A model generated the notes under the pieces. The model saw only the letters and a list, made by a program, of their open reading frames with translations, was not told the DNA's origin and made no database searches. From Lumnitzera littorea (taxonomy: Eukaryota; Streptophyta; Magnoliopsida; Myrtales; Combretaceae), in contig JAMXBB010000003.1 in the NCBI GenBank assembly GCA_024138015.1, forward strand, positions 17,166,455 through 17,230,454: DNA of 64,000 nt, read 5' to 3'. Shown here piece by piece: positions 1 through 11,069 of this stretch (positions within the stretch are counted from its first letter, which is position 1; each line of letters starts with the position of its first letter). Both the position numbers and the translations under genes were made by a program.

Positions 1-1015
1 CTTACCCTACCCTTCTCATAAACCCATAGCTTCTAGCTCTCGGCACATTAGATCGCTGACCTTAAACTCCTTGTGTCCGACCTTCTGATCATAGTATCAG
101 GCGACCTTATGTTAGTATGCAATTACCTGAGTCACAGCAAAGTCTCTAATTTCCTCGATGGTATCAACACTACCTTACAATAATGACTAATTAGGGGCAG
201 CATCGAAACTTTGAGTCCAAATATTAAGAAGCTCAAGTTTGATGGGGAGGACTGCTTTCAACCCGAATGCTAAGCAAAAGGGGGTCTTGCCTATAAAAGT
301 GTGATAGGTGGTCCTATACCCCCATAAGATATTAAGTAGTATGTTGGCCTAGGCACCTTGAGATCGGTCTACACACTTCTTCAGGCTATCCAAGATAATC
401 CAATTAGTTGCCTCGACTTGTCCGTTCGATTGGGGGTAGGCAACCAAGGTGAAGTGCAGGGTGATGTGGTGCTTGACACAAAACTTCTTGAACTTAGGGT
501 TATCAAATTGTTGCCCATTGTCTATAATGAGAGCATAGGGGACCTCGAATCGAGAGAGAATGTTGTTTCTAACAAAAGATTCAATGCTTCTCTCTATGAT
601 CCTCGCCACCGCTTTAACTTCTACCTACTTTGTGAAGTAGTCGACGGCAACAATTATGTACTACCATCCTCCCGATGCTTTCATGAAGGCACTGAGAATA
701 TCAATACCCTATTGTACGAATGGCTATAGGCTGGTTAATGGTTAGAGGCTAGTGCTATGTGCGTACCTCTGGTACTGCAGGCACTTTTAGGCTATAGCTT
801 TTGTATCTTACCTCATAGTAGGCTAGTAATACCAGAGTCGTAGTGCTTGGAGATAGAGGGCTTGGGACTAAATATGATTATTGCATACTAACATGTAGTT
901 CTTCCATAATACGTAGCCCTTCACCTTCTCAAAGGTATCAAAGCAGGAGAAGGTTGACTCTCCTGCAATACAAGACACCATCGACCAACATATAGTTGGT
1001 AGTGTGATATCGGAG
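1..1015 (-). pseudogene. Element C integrase remnant (Ty3/gypsy pol, 3' part)
   Basis: Integrase inserts the DNA copy of the element into the host genome. Reading the minus strand downward from about 1015, the zinc-finger region (YMLVDGVLY, then an eroded cysteine end with QYQRYAH) is followed by the catalytic core: GIDIL near 705, IIDNGQQFDN near 520 and NGQVEAT near 420, so all three DDE acidic residues can be seen. The C-terminal part continues to about position 30 with LAFGLKAVLP. Several stops and frameshifts break the frame. The only long open stretch covers 349-609. Protease, reverse transcriptase and RNase H, which should lie between gag and integrase, are absent, so C has a large internal deletion near 1020-1110. 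The 3' LTR lies outside the window. The style suggests the Tat lineage, but with no RNase H left this is uncertain. Confidence 0.8.
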
Positions 1016-1109
1016 CTTCCTTACCTCCTCCTATCATTTGGGAGTTTAACTTAGTCCAAATAACACTAAATAGAATCCATCTAACTCGACTCTAGTGTTG
1101 TGGCCAGTT

Positions 1110-2377
1110 CTAAAACTTTGCAACAAGTTCCTATGCTTCTCCTCAGCATTAACCTAAGCTATGGATCTATATAAGGGTGTGTACTGCGTATAAATGGCAG
1201 GGGGCAATGGGTCGCTCTTAGCTCTGTGCTTCTTTCTCTTAGAGCTCTCCCCTTCTAATCTACTTGAAAACCTATCACCAAGACAATCTTTCATAGACAA
1301 TTTTTCTTTGTTTTGCCTTACACCCAATCTCTCTCAATCGGTATCGTGCCTAACGCCAATGTTGTCTTCCTAGTCAATGTACTTCTAGGCCTTATTCCAG
1401 AAGTTTGCCAAGGTCTTTGGCTTGCTCTTCACAAGCAATCGAAAGAAGTCTCCCAAAGGTCGTATGCCAAGTTGAGTGACATGAACAGCAATTCCTTCAT
1501 CTAGCTGAGGGATCTCAACATTGTTGAACTGGGCCACATAATCACGCAAGGATTCACCTTTACCTTGCTTGATAAGGTATAAAGGCAATGTGTCATTGGA
1601 TAGGGGCTTGCTAGCTCTAAAGTGGAGGCTAAACCTCTATGCCAGCTCATCAAAGGAGCTAATAGAATTGTCGAAGAGGTAGTAGAGCCACACCTAAGCT
1701 ACTTTCTTTAAGGTACCTAGGAAAGCTTTGCACATTATAGCATTCCCATGACTATGAAAATTCATAAGGGTACAAAAGTAGAAGAGATGATCATCAGGGT
1801 CACCTAAACCATCACACTAGTCCAAGGATGGAAGTTTGCTACTGAGAGGCAATACTTCGTCTTAGACACCCCTAGTGAAAGGGGTATTATTGTTGGTGAC
1901 CAGCCCTGTGTCGCCAACAACCTTGCTTCGCTACTGCTTGGAGAGCCTCCTGACCATTGCATAGAGCTCATTAAGGTCGACATCTGTCAGATAAGCTCAA
2001 CATGCTGTTGATTAAGCCGATACTCTTTACTAGTCAGTTACTTACTCATAGCTAGCTAAAGCTCGGTTGTGGGTGGCTATGGACCTTGCTAGCTATTGCT
2101 GTAATGGTGGATCATGTTACCAATCCTTACCATTCTGCTGTTGTTGGTTGTTTTCCCTAGTACGGGCATCCAAAGCTTCAGGGGGATGAGTTTATACACT
2201 GCGCCTCTCGGCTTCTTTGAGGCAAGCGTAGAGTAGCTTGTTCTGAGCGGCTAATTTCGTAACCAATCATTCCATGCGCTCCAAGTGCTCTTCCAATATC
2301 GCCCCTAGGAGAGGCTAATTAGCTATGGGTCGATTATTCACCAATTGGTAGTTTTGTTGCTTGTCATGATGAGACAT
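1110..2377 (-). pseudogene. Element C gag remnant
   Basis: Gag is the structural protein that forms the virus-like particle. A start codon at 2377 opens a reading frame beginning MSHHDKQQ, with a coiled-coil-like N-terminus (EEHLERME, TKLAAQNKLL). The retrotransposon gag core appears at 1385-1588 as QGKGESLRDYVAQFN and FWNKA. A basic C-terminal tail (SSKRKKHRAKS) follows near 1230, then YTQYTPLYRS. Several in-frame stops and at least one frameshift are present. No zinc knuckle or protease is seen before the integrase remnant starts, so the 3' part of gag and the 5' part of pol are deleted. The plus-strand reading frame over 1313-1504 is the shadow of this gene. Confidence 0.75.
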
Positions 2378-2445
2378 GATGTTAGAGGAATTGCTTGTAG
2401 GAAATGTAGTTAGTGTGTTTGAGGTTTCAGGTGTAGAAATTTGAT

Positions 2446-2465
2446 TTCTTATAGATGGCGTCAAA
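2446..2465 (-). promoter_or_regulatory. Element C primer-binding site (probable)
   Basis: On the minus strand the sequence TTTGACGCCATCTATAAGAA follows the LTR end. It looks like a decayed form of the TTTGGCGCC-type primer-binding site of many plant gypsy elements, and it lies about 70 bp before the gag start. CpG decay would explain the difference from the usual motif. Confidence 0.5.
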
Positions 2466-2468
2466 TAT

Positions 2469-2520
2469 TGTCTCTGAATATTTGTTGGTAATAATTAAGC
2501 TCTATATGTAATAAGCCTCT
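2469..2520 (-). mobile_element. Element C 5' LTR, 3' fragment
   Basis: This is the 52-bp terminal piece of the C 5' LTR, ending in CA on the minus strand (TATTCAGAGACA), directly before the primer-binding site. The rest of the LTR lies at 29586-29998 because element B is inserted between the two pieces. Confidence 0.65.
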
Positions 2521-5234
2521 TGTCGAGCCTAGTTTTTCACCCTCCCGGTTCTTTTTATAAAATTAGATCTTCTCTAAACCGATCAATACTAAACCTTACC
2601 CGTTTAATATTGACCCTTGACTAAGGTTTAAAGAAAACCGTTTTTTCTAACTTGAAAAGATTTGAGTCACCACCCAATCGGAGTCGGGAAAAGAGGTTAA
2701 GTTATAACCAATTGCGTAGATTGATTATAACTTAACTACTGGTCTATTGATTAAAAAACCAAGTTATAAATACGGTTTTTTAAAAACTAAAGATCTGGAT
2801 TCGAAGGCTAATTTATTAAACCCTAAACGGGTACTACTTTTAACTTTTCGAATTTAACTTCGCTTTTCAAATATACCTTTTTTAATTTCTAAAAAACAAC
2901 TAATTATGATACATGCGACTAAATTGATTAATTTACATAAATATCTAAAAATGAAAAAAATAAAACTTTTCATATTTTAAGTTACCCTGTACTTGTGTAT
3001 GGGTGCCTATGTACCCGTTATTCGAGGTCAGACTTTCATAGTTCGTTTTAACAAAAATATAGCGAGTTGATTGATTTTAATTTTGGAAAAACTATCGGGT
3101 TTATGTTTTTACCCATTTTGAATTAATTTGAAAAAAGATTATAAGGGGTCCTAAGTTGGATTTTATTTTTGGAAAACCTAAAATGCCCTAGTTTAAAAAG
3201 GATCTGTTTTATTTTTTTTAAAAAAAAAATTTTGATTTTGTAGTATCTAAAAGTAACTTTTCTATTTTTATTTTATTATTTATTTATTTATTTTCTATTG
3301 TTAGTTAACTCTTTATGGTTTTTCTTTTGTTTAAATATGAAAATAAAATTAAAAAAAAAAACAAAATAAAACACTTCCTATTCTTTTTTTTTTTTCTTTT
3401 CTTTCTTCTTTTTCTACTTTTTTCTTTTCTTTTTCCTTCCTTTTTTTATTTTTTTTTTCATTATTAGTATTTTCTATTACATTTACACAAAACAAATAAA
3501 CAAAATAAAACAACAAATAAAATAAACAAAAAATAAAAAATATTAAAAATTAAAAAAAAAAAAAAACTTCAGATGGATTTGGATGCACAGGTCGAACATG
3601 GGTAAGTCGAACGGGTTGAGTCAGGTCGGATTGGATCTTGGCTTCTTCTTCTCCAGCACTAGCGGAGCATGATTCAGCTTGTTTCATCCACCAAAATGAG
3701 CAGGTGACAATCTTTTTATAAGTATTAGATTAGAGATGGGGGTAGGTTCAGTGCCTTAGTGTTTTAGAGCTGTTTGGGTGGTTTTCAAAAGTTGGTCGTG
3801 GGCAACGATGGTGGTTCAGTCATGTAGGGGCTGCTGGGTATGATTAGTTGGTTGAGATAAGTTTTTCAGAGTGTAGGGAGTTTGGTTGTAGACTTAGTTT
3901 TGCTCGAGGGTGGCTGAGGATGGCAGTTCAAGGAGAGAGAGAGGGGGCGATTAGGGTTCGATGGTGGTTGCTTGGTAGCGCAACTGGGGGTCACGACGGA
4001 GGTCAAAAGCAGCTGGGTTAAAGAGCTTGAGCTACAGGTATTCTTTCTAGAGTGGTGGCTCGACTCAAGTCGACGTGAAGAGAGAGAATCAAAGAGAGAG
4101 ATAGTGGGTTAGAGAGAGAAAGTGATCGGGAATGGATAGAGAGAGCATGGAGATTGATTTTATTCATTGTGTGTGTTCATCTATGTCCCATGATCATCAA
4201 TTTATACACAAATCCAACTCAGAAACAAAGGAAAGTTGGAATCGGATTAATGAAGAATGCCCAGGAAAACAGCTTTTTTCCAATTTTTGGAGCTCAAATT
4301 GAATGCTCCTTTGACTGTATTTAGACATGTTTTATGTACCAATTCACAATAGGCTATGTTTATTTTGCAATTTTGCCATTGATTTAGTGAAATTACAATG
4401 AGAAAGGGTCCAAAAATCATGCTGAAGTGGGTGGTCTGAAGCGGAAAGTGCTCGAAACCTAGAGAAAGTCAAGGGGAAAAGAGGGAATGAGAGGGAAAGA
4501 GAGGAAAAGAGAGGAAAAAGAAAGGAAAAGGAAGGAAGGGGGAAGAAAAAGTGGGCTGACGTGGCGCCACGTCAGCTGTGCAACCAACCCCAGCATACTA
4601 CGTATAATTTAGTAACACGTGGCACGCCACGTGGCGCTACATCAACGAGCCAACAAATCCAATGATGCTACGTGTCAGGATACGTGATGCAATTAGACCC
4701 TGACACGTGGCGGACCTTGATGTGATTGAAAACTAAAAAATGAGAAAAAGGCCTCCTTACCTTTGCTAAGTTTCGAATCCAAAACCTTATGCTTAATGCT
4801 AGTGCTATGTCCATATGCTTAATCGTCAGGTTGTTGGCCTGTGCCTTACCCATATGTGCAATTAAATTGTACATATGGACTCAGTTAGCTTAGGTCGTAT
4901 TTAAATCTAAGTCCATGTTCAATGGCCTAACTTTTAAACCTAAATTTAATCTAACAAAATGTTATCTTCTAAAATCTTTTATTTATTTATTTTTATTTTT
5001 GATTTATTTTTTGTGATTTTTTCAAAATTTTTTTTTTTTTTTTGTATTTTCTAAATTTCTTATTTTTTGTGCTTTTTTTCCTATTTTCTTATGTTTTTCT
5101 AAAATTCCTATTTTTCTAAATTTCTTCATTTTTTGGGGCTTTCTTTAATTTTCTATTTTTTTTGAACTTTTCCTAATTTAAGATCCTATAACCTAATTTA
5201 AAAAATAAAAGGGAGCAAAAATTATGTATCTACA
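2521..5234 (-). mobile_element. Element B 3' LTR (Tat/Ogre-like, about 2.7 kb)
   Basis: This is a long terminal repeat in direct orientation with 26880-29585. On the minus strand it starts TGTAGATACATAATTTTTGC and ends CTAGGCTCGACA, so TG...CA ends are kept. A TATA-like box (GTATAAAT on the minus strand) lies at 4200-4207, followed by a purine-rich leader. Upstream, in U3, there is a cluster of ACGTGG motifs with a 20-bp perfect palindrome at 4556-4575, and a degraded tRNA-like block near 4770-4840. A polypurine tract abuts the LTR at 5235-5249. By eye the two B LTRs differ mostly by transitions, at a level that looks like several to about 10 percent. I did not compute it. Confidence 0.9.
4556..4720. 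promoter_or_regulatory. ACGT-core (G-box/ABRE-like) cluster in the element B LTR
   Basis: A 20-bp perfect palindrome CTGACGTGGCGCCACGTCAG (4556-4575) is followed within 150 bp by further ACGTGGC and GCCACGTGG motifs. ACGT-core motifs of this kind are bound by plant bZIP and bHLH factors. They lie in U3, upstream of the TATA-like box. The matching region of the other LTR copy (28890-29065) keeps some motifs, but its palindrome is decayed by C-to-T and G-to-A changes. Confidence 0.6.
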
Positions 5235-5249
5235 GTTGCCCCTTTTTAT
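5235..5249 (-). promoter_or_regulatory. Element B polypurine tract
   Basis: On the minus strand ATAAAAAGGGGCAAC lies immediately before the 3' LTR start. This is where plus-strand DNA synthesis is primed. It matches in position and form the tract of element A at 20926-20940. Confidence 0.8.
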
Positions 5250-5474
5250 GGTAAAGTTTGAACAAAACTTTGCCACAAAGATAAAATAGACATTATTTTT
5301 GCCTTAAGAATAAATTTTATGTTAGGAAGCGATATAGCTAGCTTACTATCCTAAGTCTAATCCATTGGGGATTTTAAGAAGAGAAGGGTGGTGCTCTAAG
5401 AGATGGCCGAAAGACGAAAAGAAGAATTGGAGTTTATTCATGCTCGTATGAACTGACAAAGTAAAGTGAAACGG

Positions 5475-6832
5475 GCTAAGCGCTCCTTGAGCTGGCTAAG
5501 ACCCTAAATTGAGTTGAGAAAACTTGGTCGTGCCCTGATGAGCTGACTAACCAAGGTGGGCAAAATGCTCCTAGAGCTGGCTAAGACCCTAAGAAGAATG
5601 AACAAACTTGGTTGTGCCCTAATGAGCTGACTAAGGTGGGCAAAGTGCTCATAGAGTTGGCTAAGACCCTAAAAAGAATAAGCAAACTTGGTCGTGCCCT
5701 GATGAGCTGAGTAACCAAGGTAGGCAAAGCGTTCATAGAGCTAGCTAAGACCCTAAAAAAAGTGAACAAACTTGGTCGTACCCTGATGAGCTGACTAACC
5801 AAAGTAGGCAAAGCGTTCCTAAAGCTGGCTAAGACCTTAAAAGAATGAGCAAACTTGGTCATGCCCTGATGAGCTGACTAACCATGGCAGGCAAAGTGCT
5901 CCTAGAGCTGGCTAAAACCCTAAAATGAATGAGCAAACTTAGTCATGCCTTGATGAGCTAGCTAATCAAGGTGGGCAAAACGCTTCTAGAGTTGGCTAAG
6001 ACCCTAAAAAGAATGAGCAGACTTGGTTGTGCCCTGATGAGCTGGCTAACCAAGGTGGGCAAAGCACTACTAGAGCTGTCTAAGATCCTAAAAAGAATAA
6101 GCAAACTTGGTTATGCCCTCCTAGAGTTGGCTAAGACCTTAAAAAGAATGAGCAAATTTAGTCGTACCCTAATGAGCTGGCTAACCAAAGTGGGCAAAGC
6201 GCTCCTAGAGCTGGCTAAGACCCTAAAAAGAATGAGCAAATTTGATTGTGCCTTGATGAGCTAGCTAACCAAGATGGGCAAAGCACTCTTAGTGTTGGCT
6301 AAGACCCTAAAAAGAATAAGCAAACTTGGTCCTGCCTTGATGAGCTAGCTAACCAAGGTGGGCAAAGTGCTCTTAGAGTTAACTAAGACCCTAAAAAAAA
6401 TGAGCAAACTTGGTTTGCCCTGATGAGCTGGCTAACCAAGGTGAGCAAAACATTCCTAGAGCTAGCTAAGACCCTAAAAAGAATGAGCAAACTTGGTCGT
6501 ACCTTGATGAGCTGGTTAACCAAGGTGGGTAAAGCGCTCCTAAAGCTGGCTAAGACCTTAAAAAGAATGAGCAAACTTGGTCGTAACCTGATGAGCTGAC
6601 TAACTACGGTGGGCAAAGTGCTCTTAGAGTTGGCTAAGACCCTAAAAAGAATGAGTAAACTTGGTCGTGTCCTGATGAGCTGACTAACTAAGGTGGGCAA
6701 AGCGCTCTTAAAGCTAGCTAAGACCCTAAAAAGAATGAGCAAACTTGGTCATATCCTAATGAGCTTACTAACTAAGGTAGGCAAAGTGCTCCTAGAGCTG
6801 GCTAAGACCTTAAAAAGAATGAGCAAACTTAA
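5475..6832 (-). repeat. 84-bp tandem repeat array, 3' region of element B
   Basis: About 16 imperfect copies of an 84-bp unit lie head to tail. On the plus strand each reads approximately: gctggctaagaccctaa, then aagaatgagcaaacttgg, then a segment with cctgatgagctgactaacc, then aaggtgggcaaagcgctcc. The spacing can be measured from the two copies of the aagacc motif near 6720 and 6804. Because 84 is a multiple of 3, open reading frames run through the array on both strands with a 28-residue period; these are repeat artefacts unless expression is shown. The array sits between the pol end and the 3' LTR. Its reverse complement is clearly related to the array of element A (20041-20760). Confidence 0.9.
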
Positions 6833-7676
6833 AAGGCTAGTTAAGAAGATGATGAAGGTAATTGCTTTACAAGCCAATTAAGAGAAACTTGGTGAAAGAA
6901 AGTGCCCTACAGAACTTGGTGAAGAGAGGGGCTTATTTGCAAGAAATTTGGAAGGATGAATTGAGCTAAGATCGTGTCTTCCCAGGTTGGCCAAATACTA
7001 AATGCAAAAAGTAAACGCCTCTGGGTTGGTTAAAAAAAGATTGTCAGGAGTAAAAGTGGTCTAAATGCAAGAAAAAATTAGTGTACTAACACTGTGTAGA
7101 AATACTTACTCGGTCTTTGTCGATAGCACCCAATCAGTCAAACTTTTTTTAAAATGCCCCCATTGGAAAATTACTAACTCTTGTTTTAGTCCCTTGTTAT
7201 CAACCCAGATGTTCTTGACATACAATGTTCAAGACTTTGCTGGTCCTTTTTGGAGAAATCCTAGAGATTAGCCTAATGCAGGAAAACCACCTACTATTTT
7301 TGTTTCTTTGGAACTTTTATGAACCTAAAAGCCTCATTCCCATCTACCTTGATTGCTTACTTGAGTTTCACCTTCCTCTGAAAAAATAAACAATAAAACT
7401 CCCATTGAGGGGGATCAATCCATAATAAAGTATTTAAAGATTTTTCTTGATTACTAATGTTCTAGATCTCATTCCTTAACTCCTTTGGTGTTTGTAGTGT
7501 ATAGGTTTGATTAAATGAGGTTAAGGGAATTAGACCTGTCCATGGAGTGGGTGATTATTCCAACAACAACAACAACCAAGGATACCAAATTTGCTTGTAG
7601 ATAATGAAAATTAGACCACAATGACATTTAAAATGATTAGCATTTTTGTGTTTTGAGCAAAATTCCCATTGATTTC
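6833..7676 (-). other. Element B untranslated 3' spacer
   Basis: This stretch lies between the pol stop codon (7677-7679) and the tandem array. I see no conserved coding motif on either strand. The short reading frame at 7065-7271 has no recognisable domain. It corresponds in position to 19144-20040 of element A. Confidence 0.6.
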
Positions 7677-7908
7677 TTATGGATAGTACAATTTTACAGA
7701 GTTGGCATTTACAAGGTCTCTCAAATCTGGACCATCCATTTGGAACAAAATCAAAGCCCCTCCTGATAATACTCACTTCACGACATAAGGACCCCTGTAA
7801 TTGGGGGTGAATTTCCCTCTGGAGTCTTGTGAATTAGGAAAAGCTTTTATTAACACCAAATCTCCTTCTTTGAGGTTACGAGGTTGTACCCTTTCGTTGA
7901 AGGCCCAA
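7677..7908 (-). pseudogene. Element B integrase C-terminal part (split off by element A)
   Basis: On the minus strand, starting right at the left border of element A, the frame reads FNERVQPRNLKEGDLVL, then DSRGKFTPNYRGPY, then FQMDGPDLRDLVNANSVK and a stop at 7677-7679. This is the GPY/F-type C-terminal module of integrase. It matches the C-terminus of the element A integrase (RGKFAPNYKGPY, DGPDLKDAVNADTLK) residue for residue in order. It continues the reading that stops at 23264 on the other side of element A. One in-frame stop follows the GPY motif. The apparent reading frame over 7555-7776 is a shifted-frame shadow of this module. Confidence 0.9.
7904..7908. repeat. Target-site duplication of element A, left copy
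   Basis: CCCAA lies immediately before the 5' LTR of A; the right copy at 23259-23263 is CCCGA. A single difference, in a CG context, fits decay of a methylated CpG. Joining the flanks at this duplication restores the integrase frame of element B. Confidence 0.85.
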
Positions 7909-10445
7909 TGTAGACACCTAATTTTTGCCCCTTTATAATCCTAATTTTTTATTATTATTATTTGATTTTATTTTATTTTACAAAAAGGGTCTTAATTCAA
8001 AAAAAAAATATAATAAAAAATAAAATAAAAGATAAAAATAATAAAAAAAATTTACAAACGATGAAAATGCCAAAAAAAATAAGAAAAGGAAAAAATTATA
8101 AAAAAATTTTGTAGATTAGGAACAAATAGTTTTAATTTTAGCTTAGTTAAAAAAAATTATTTTAGAGAACCGGGTAGTTTAAGTACAATTTAATTGTATT
8201 GAATGTCAAGACACAGGCCAACGGCCTAATGGATAAGTATTAAAGTGTTTGGATTAGATTTAATATAAGGTCTTAGGTTCGAGTTTTAGCAGACACCTAT
8301 ATCTTTATTTTTCTATCTTTGCAAAAGCAAGATGAAAACGGGATTCATATCTGATTAAATCATTTGAATTTAGTTTGATCTTGTTAAATTAGATTTAAAT
8401 TAATTTAGGTCTAATTTAATCGTTATTGAATCAGATACAATAGATATAACTAGATATGATTTGATTTGGCCTTTAAAAACACACATACACGTGCATATAA
8501 AAGAAGAGACACAGCAAGGAAAAAAATTCCACCTCCACGTAGCAGTAATTCCAAGCCATGCTCCACAATGATGCCATGCCTATAACTCCATCCACATCTA
8601 CCAACTAAAAAAAGCTAACCCCCTGCTGACTACCCATCCGTCCGTAGCAATAAAACCAAACACAACTAGTCAACAATCTGCTTCTAAACGGCAACAAAAC
8701 AGAAACTCCATACATACACACTGCAGAACACTCACGGATCGTCAACACTAACCCTTACACTACACAAACTGTACACATACAGTGCCTGACTCCATACAAG
8801 CCGCAACCACGCTGACAGCAACACACAGCGTAACTCCGAGGCTAGTAGCCACACGCAACAGCAACAGAGCCTACACTGCACTCCAGCAATCAACACGGAC
8901 AGTAGTTGTGGCACAACTCCAACAAATTCTAACAGCAGCATCTGTGCATCCTCTGTTAATCGACAACAGCAACCACTTAACTTAATTCCTCTTTCTCACA
9001 CAGCCACCGCATGCACGACTTCAACCACCCCATCCACGCGAGACCCCCATAAAGCTAACCCACTATTCAACACACAGCACATCCACAAAACAACAGCAAT
9101 AAGATTCTGCAGTGCACCATAAGATACGCCTACAAAGCCACATCACACCGTACTCACGTCATTGCAATCTTGATTAGGAACACATACACTTCTAATCAGC
9201 CGCATGCCGCAGTCAATACGTCGCTCCGTCGTCCATCTACACGTCGCACCAACCATCACCAACACATGACCAACAATAGTGTTGCGTGGGCAAAATACGC
9301 TTGACAATTGATTCCGTGGCTGCATGTGCACATCGTTGACGAATCACGCATCCTTCGCACAATTCCGAAGTCTACTACATTGCAATCCTCACGCCATAGC
9401 CAAAAACATCGGGTGGTGAGGTATTAGGAAACCCCCTGATGTACGGCTTACAATCCACTCACCTACTTCGCTGAAGACGACCTGTGCTTCTACGCACAAC
9501 CCCTGGCCCATACAGTTGGACAAAAATTCATGTAAGAGTTTCTTTTAATTCGTTTCACTCATTTATTTAACTATCTTTATTTTATAATCGTTATATTATT
9601 ATTCTGTTAGTTGGATTAGTTAAATTCATAGCATGATATGTACATGTATGTTTATATACTAGTTGAGGAGACTTTTAATAATAGTTTACATTATATTAAG
9701 TATGTTACATAGTTTATTAATTTATATTAGCTTAGGATTTTTTTTTTTTTTTTTTAGGATGGGGTTTTTAGATGAAATCATATAGAAAATTATTTTTTAG
9801 AAATAAAAATTGACAAAAAAGAAATTTTTATAAAAAAATGGTTATAGTATCTTGGAGATTTTTTTTTTTTTTAATCACTTACGAGTTAAGGATTCTTAAA
9901 GATTTTTTTTTTAATAAACCGAATCAATTAAGAACGTAAATCTTGTCGGTTTTCAAAAATTAAAATCAATCAATGCACTAATGTTTTCAGAAAGAACTAC
10001 AATCGTCTAATCCTAGCTAATGGGTACGTAGGCACCTTTGAGGCGACGATAAAATATGTAGAAATTTAGGTTCTTTATCTTTTTTTTTTATTTATTTATT
10101 TTTAAATATTATAATTAGAAGAATAATTTTAATTTCGGTAAATAGATAGTGGTACTCGTTAAGGTTTAATAAGTTAGCCTCCGAACTCAGAACTTTTTAG
10201 TTTTTCATTCAAATTGAAATCAAAGACTGATAGCCAAATCGTAATCAATCCACCTAATTGGTTACGATTTCTTTTTTTTCTTGACTTCGGTTAGGTGGCA
10301 ACTCCAAAAATTTTTCTAAATAAAAAACCAGAATTTCCCAATTTATTTAGTAGAGGATTAATATTAAATAGGTTAGGGCTTAGTATTAATCGGAAATAGG
10401 GAAATTAATTTTAAATAAAAGAAACCGAAAAAATCAGGCTTGATA
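7909..10445 (+). mobile_element. Element A 5' LTR (2537 bp)
   Basis: It starts TGTAGACACCTAATTTTTGC and ends GGCTTGATA, a decayed CA end; the 3' copy ends GCTCGACA. A CACGTG motif (8489-8494) lies directly before a TATA box (ATATAAAAG, 8495-8503), so transcription probably starts near 8530. A tRNA-like block lies upstream at 8212-8300. Compared with the 3' LTR this copy contains about 180 extra bases around 8526-8702 and about 45 around 8775-8820, so the 3' copy has been shortened. Reading frames over 8732-9331 are chance frames in the GC-richer R-U5 part. Confidence 0.92.
8212..8300 (+). other. tRNA-like block (pol III A and B boxes) in the 5' LTR of element A
   Basis: CGGCCTAATGG (8221-8231) fits an A box and GGTTCGAGTTT (8276-8286) fits a B box, about 45 bp apart, as in a tRNA gene. 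The order and wording resemble a plant tRNA-Arg (D-arm GGCCTAATGGATAAG, T-arm GGTTCGA). The acceptor stem does not pair, so it is not a functional tRNA. The 3' LTR keeps a better preserved copy at 21257-21335. Confidence 0.5.
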
Positions 10446-10448
10446 GTT

Positions 10449-10466
10449 TGGCGACTCTACTAGGGA
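10449..10466 (+). promoter_or_regulatory. Element A primer-binding site
   Basis: TGGCGACTCTACTAGGGA lies three bases after the 5' LTR. A host tRNA 3' end anneals here to prime minus-strand synthesis. Ogre elements are reported to use tRNA-Arg. The same motif is found in element B (26859-26876) and element D (39570-39587). Confidence 0.85.
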
Positions 10467-11069
10467 CCGTTAAAGGGCTAGCCACTAAGTTGCCGAAAAT
10501 AGGATTATTTTTCATAGAAAATTAAAAAAAAAGGATGAAATGATAAAAATAATAAAAAGAACTAAGGTATGTTATTTTATGTATTTGTTTATTTTATTTA
10601 TTTGTTACTAACAATTTGTTTTCTTGCAGTTTATTTATGGAAGGTAGCTTTAGGGGTTTTACTTTATTTTCATTTTTTTTTTTTTTTGCATCATAAATGC
10701 ATAGTAGATACGGTCAGAACCAGGCCATCTTAAGACCTTAGGAAAGGGGCCATTGTATAAGCTTCGAATGTTATGGGGTAACCACCTTTCCCACTTAAGT
10801 TCAAATGCGACCACAGAATCATTGCTTTGAAAAAATGTAGTGGTTACAAAACTTAAGAACCTTTAGAACTCACCCTTTTTGCATTACACGAAAACTTTTC
10901 TTTTAAAAAAAATCGTAAGAACCTACGATGTGGCAGACCTAAATGGATAAAGGCAATTGTGAATTTGTGATTATAGTTGTAATATTTCTTTGTAAATAAT
11001 TTGTAATAATTTTTATGTAAAGTTTAGATTAAGTTGTAATTATAATTTTGATTTTGATTTTTATCAGTC
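10467..11069 (+). other. Element A leader before ORF1
   Basis: About 600 bp of non-coding leader. A stretch near 10690-10760 (gcatagtagatacggtcaga and on through aggccatcttaag) is shared with the leader of element B near 26580-26670 in inverse orientation, which supports common ancestry. No open frame of note. Confidence 0.7.

Noticed and set aside
358..729. Plus-strand reading frame of 123 codons
   Set aside because: It is the antisense shadow of the element C integrase, whose motifs read clearly on the minus strand.
5475..6832. CRISPR array
   Set aside because: Units are contiguous with no unique spacers, in a plant retrotransposon.
5581..6881. Four leucine- and lysine-rich reading frames on both strands
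   Set aside because: They are produced by the 84-bp tandem repeat (28-residue period) and have no independent support.
7555..7776. Minus-strand frame with several cysteines, zinc-finger-like at first sight
   Set aside because: It is a shifted frame of the element B integrase C-terminus.
8212..8300. Functional tRNA-Arg gene
   Set aside because: A and B boxes are present but the acceptor stem does not pair and the 5' copy's T-arm is damaged; kept only as a tRNA-like block.
8732..9331. Reading frames in the GC-richer part of the element A LTR
   Set aside because: No domain; the matching frames in the other LTR are not conserved, and LTRs are non-coding.
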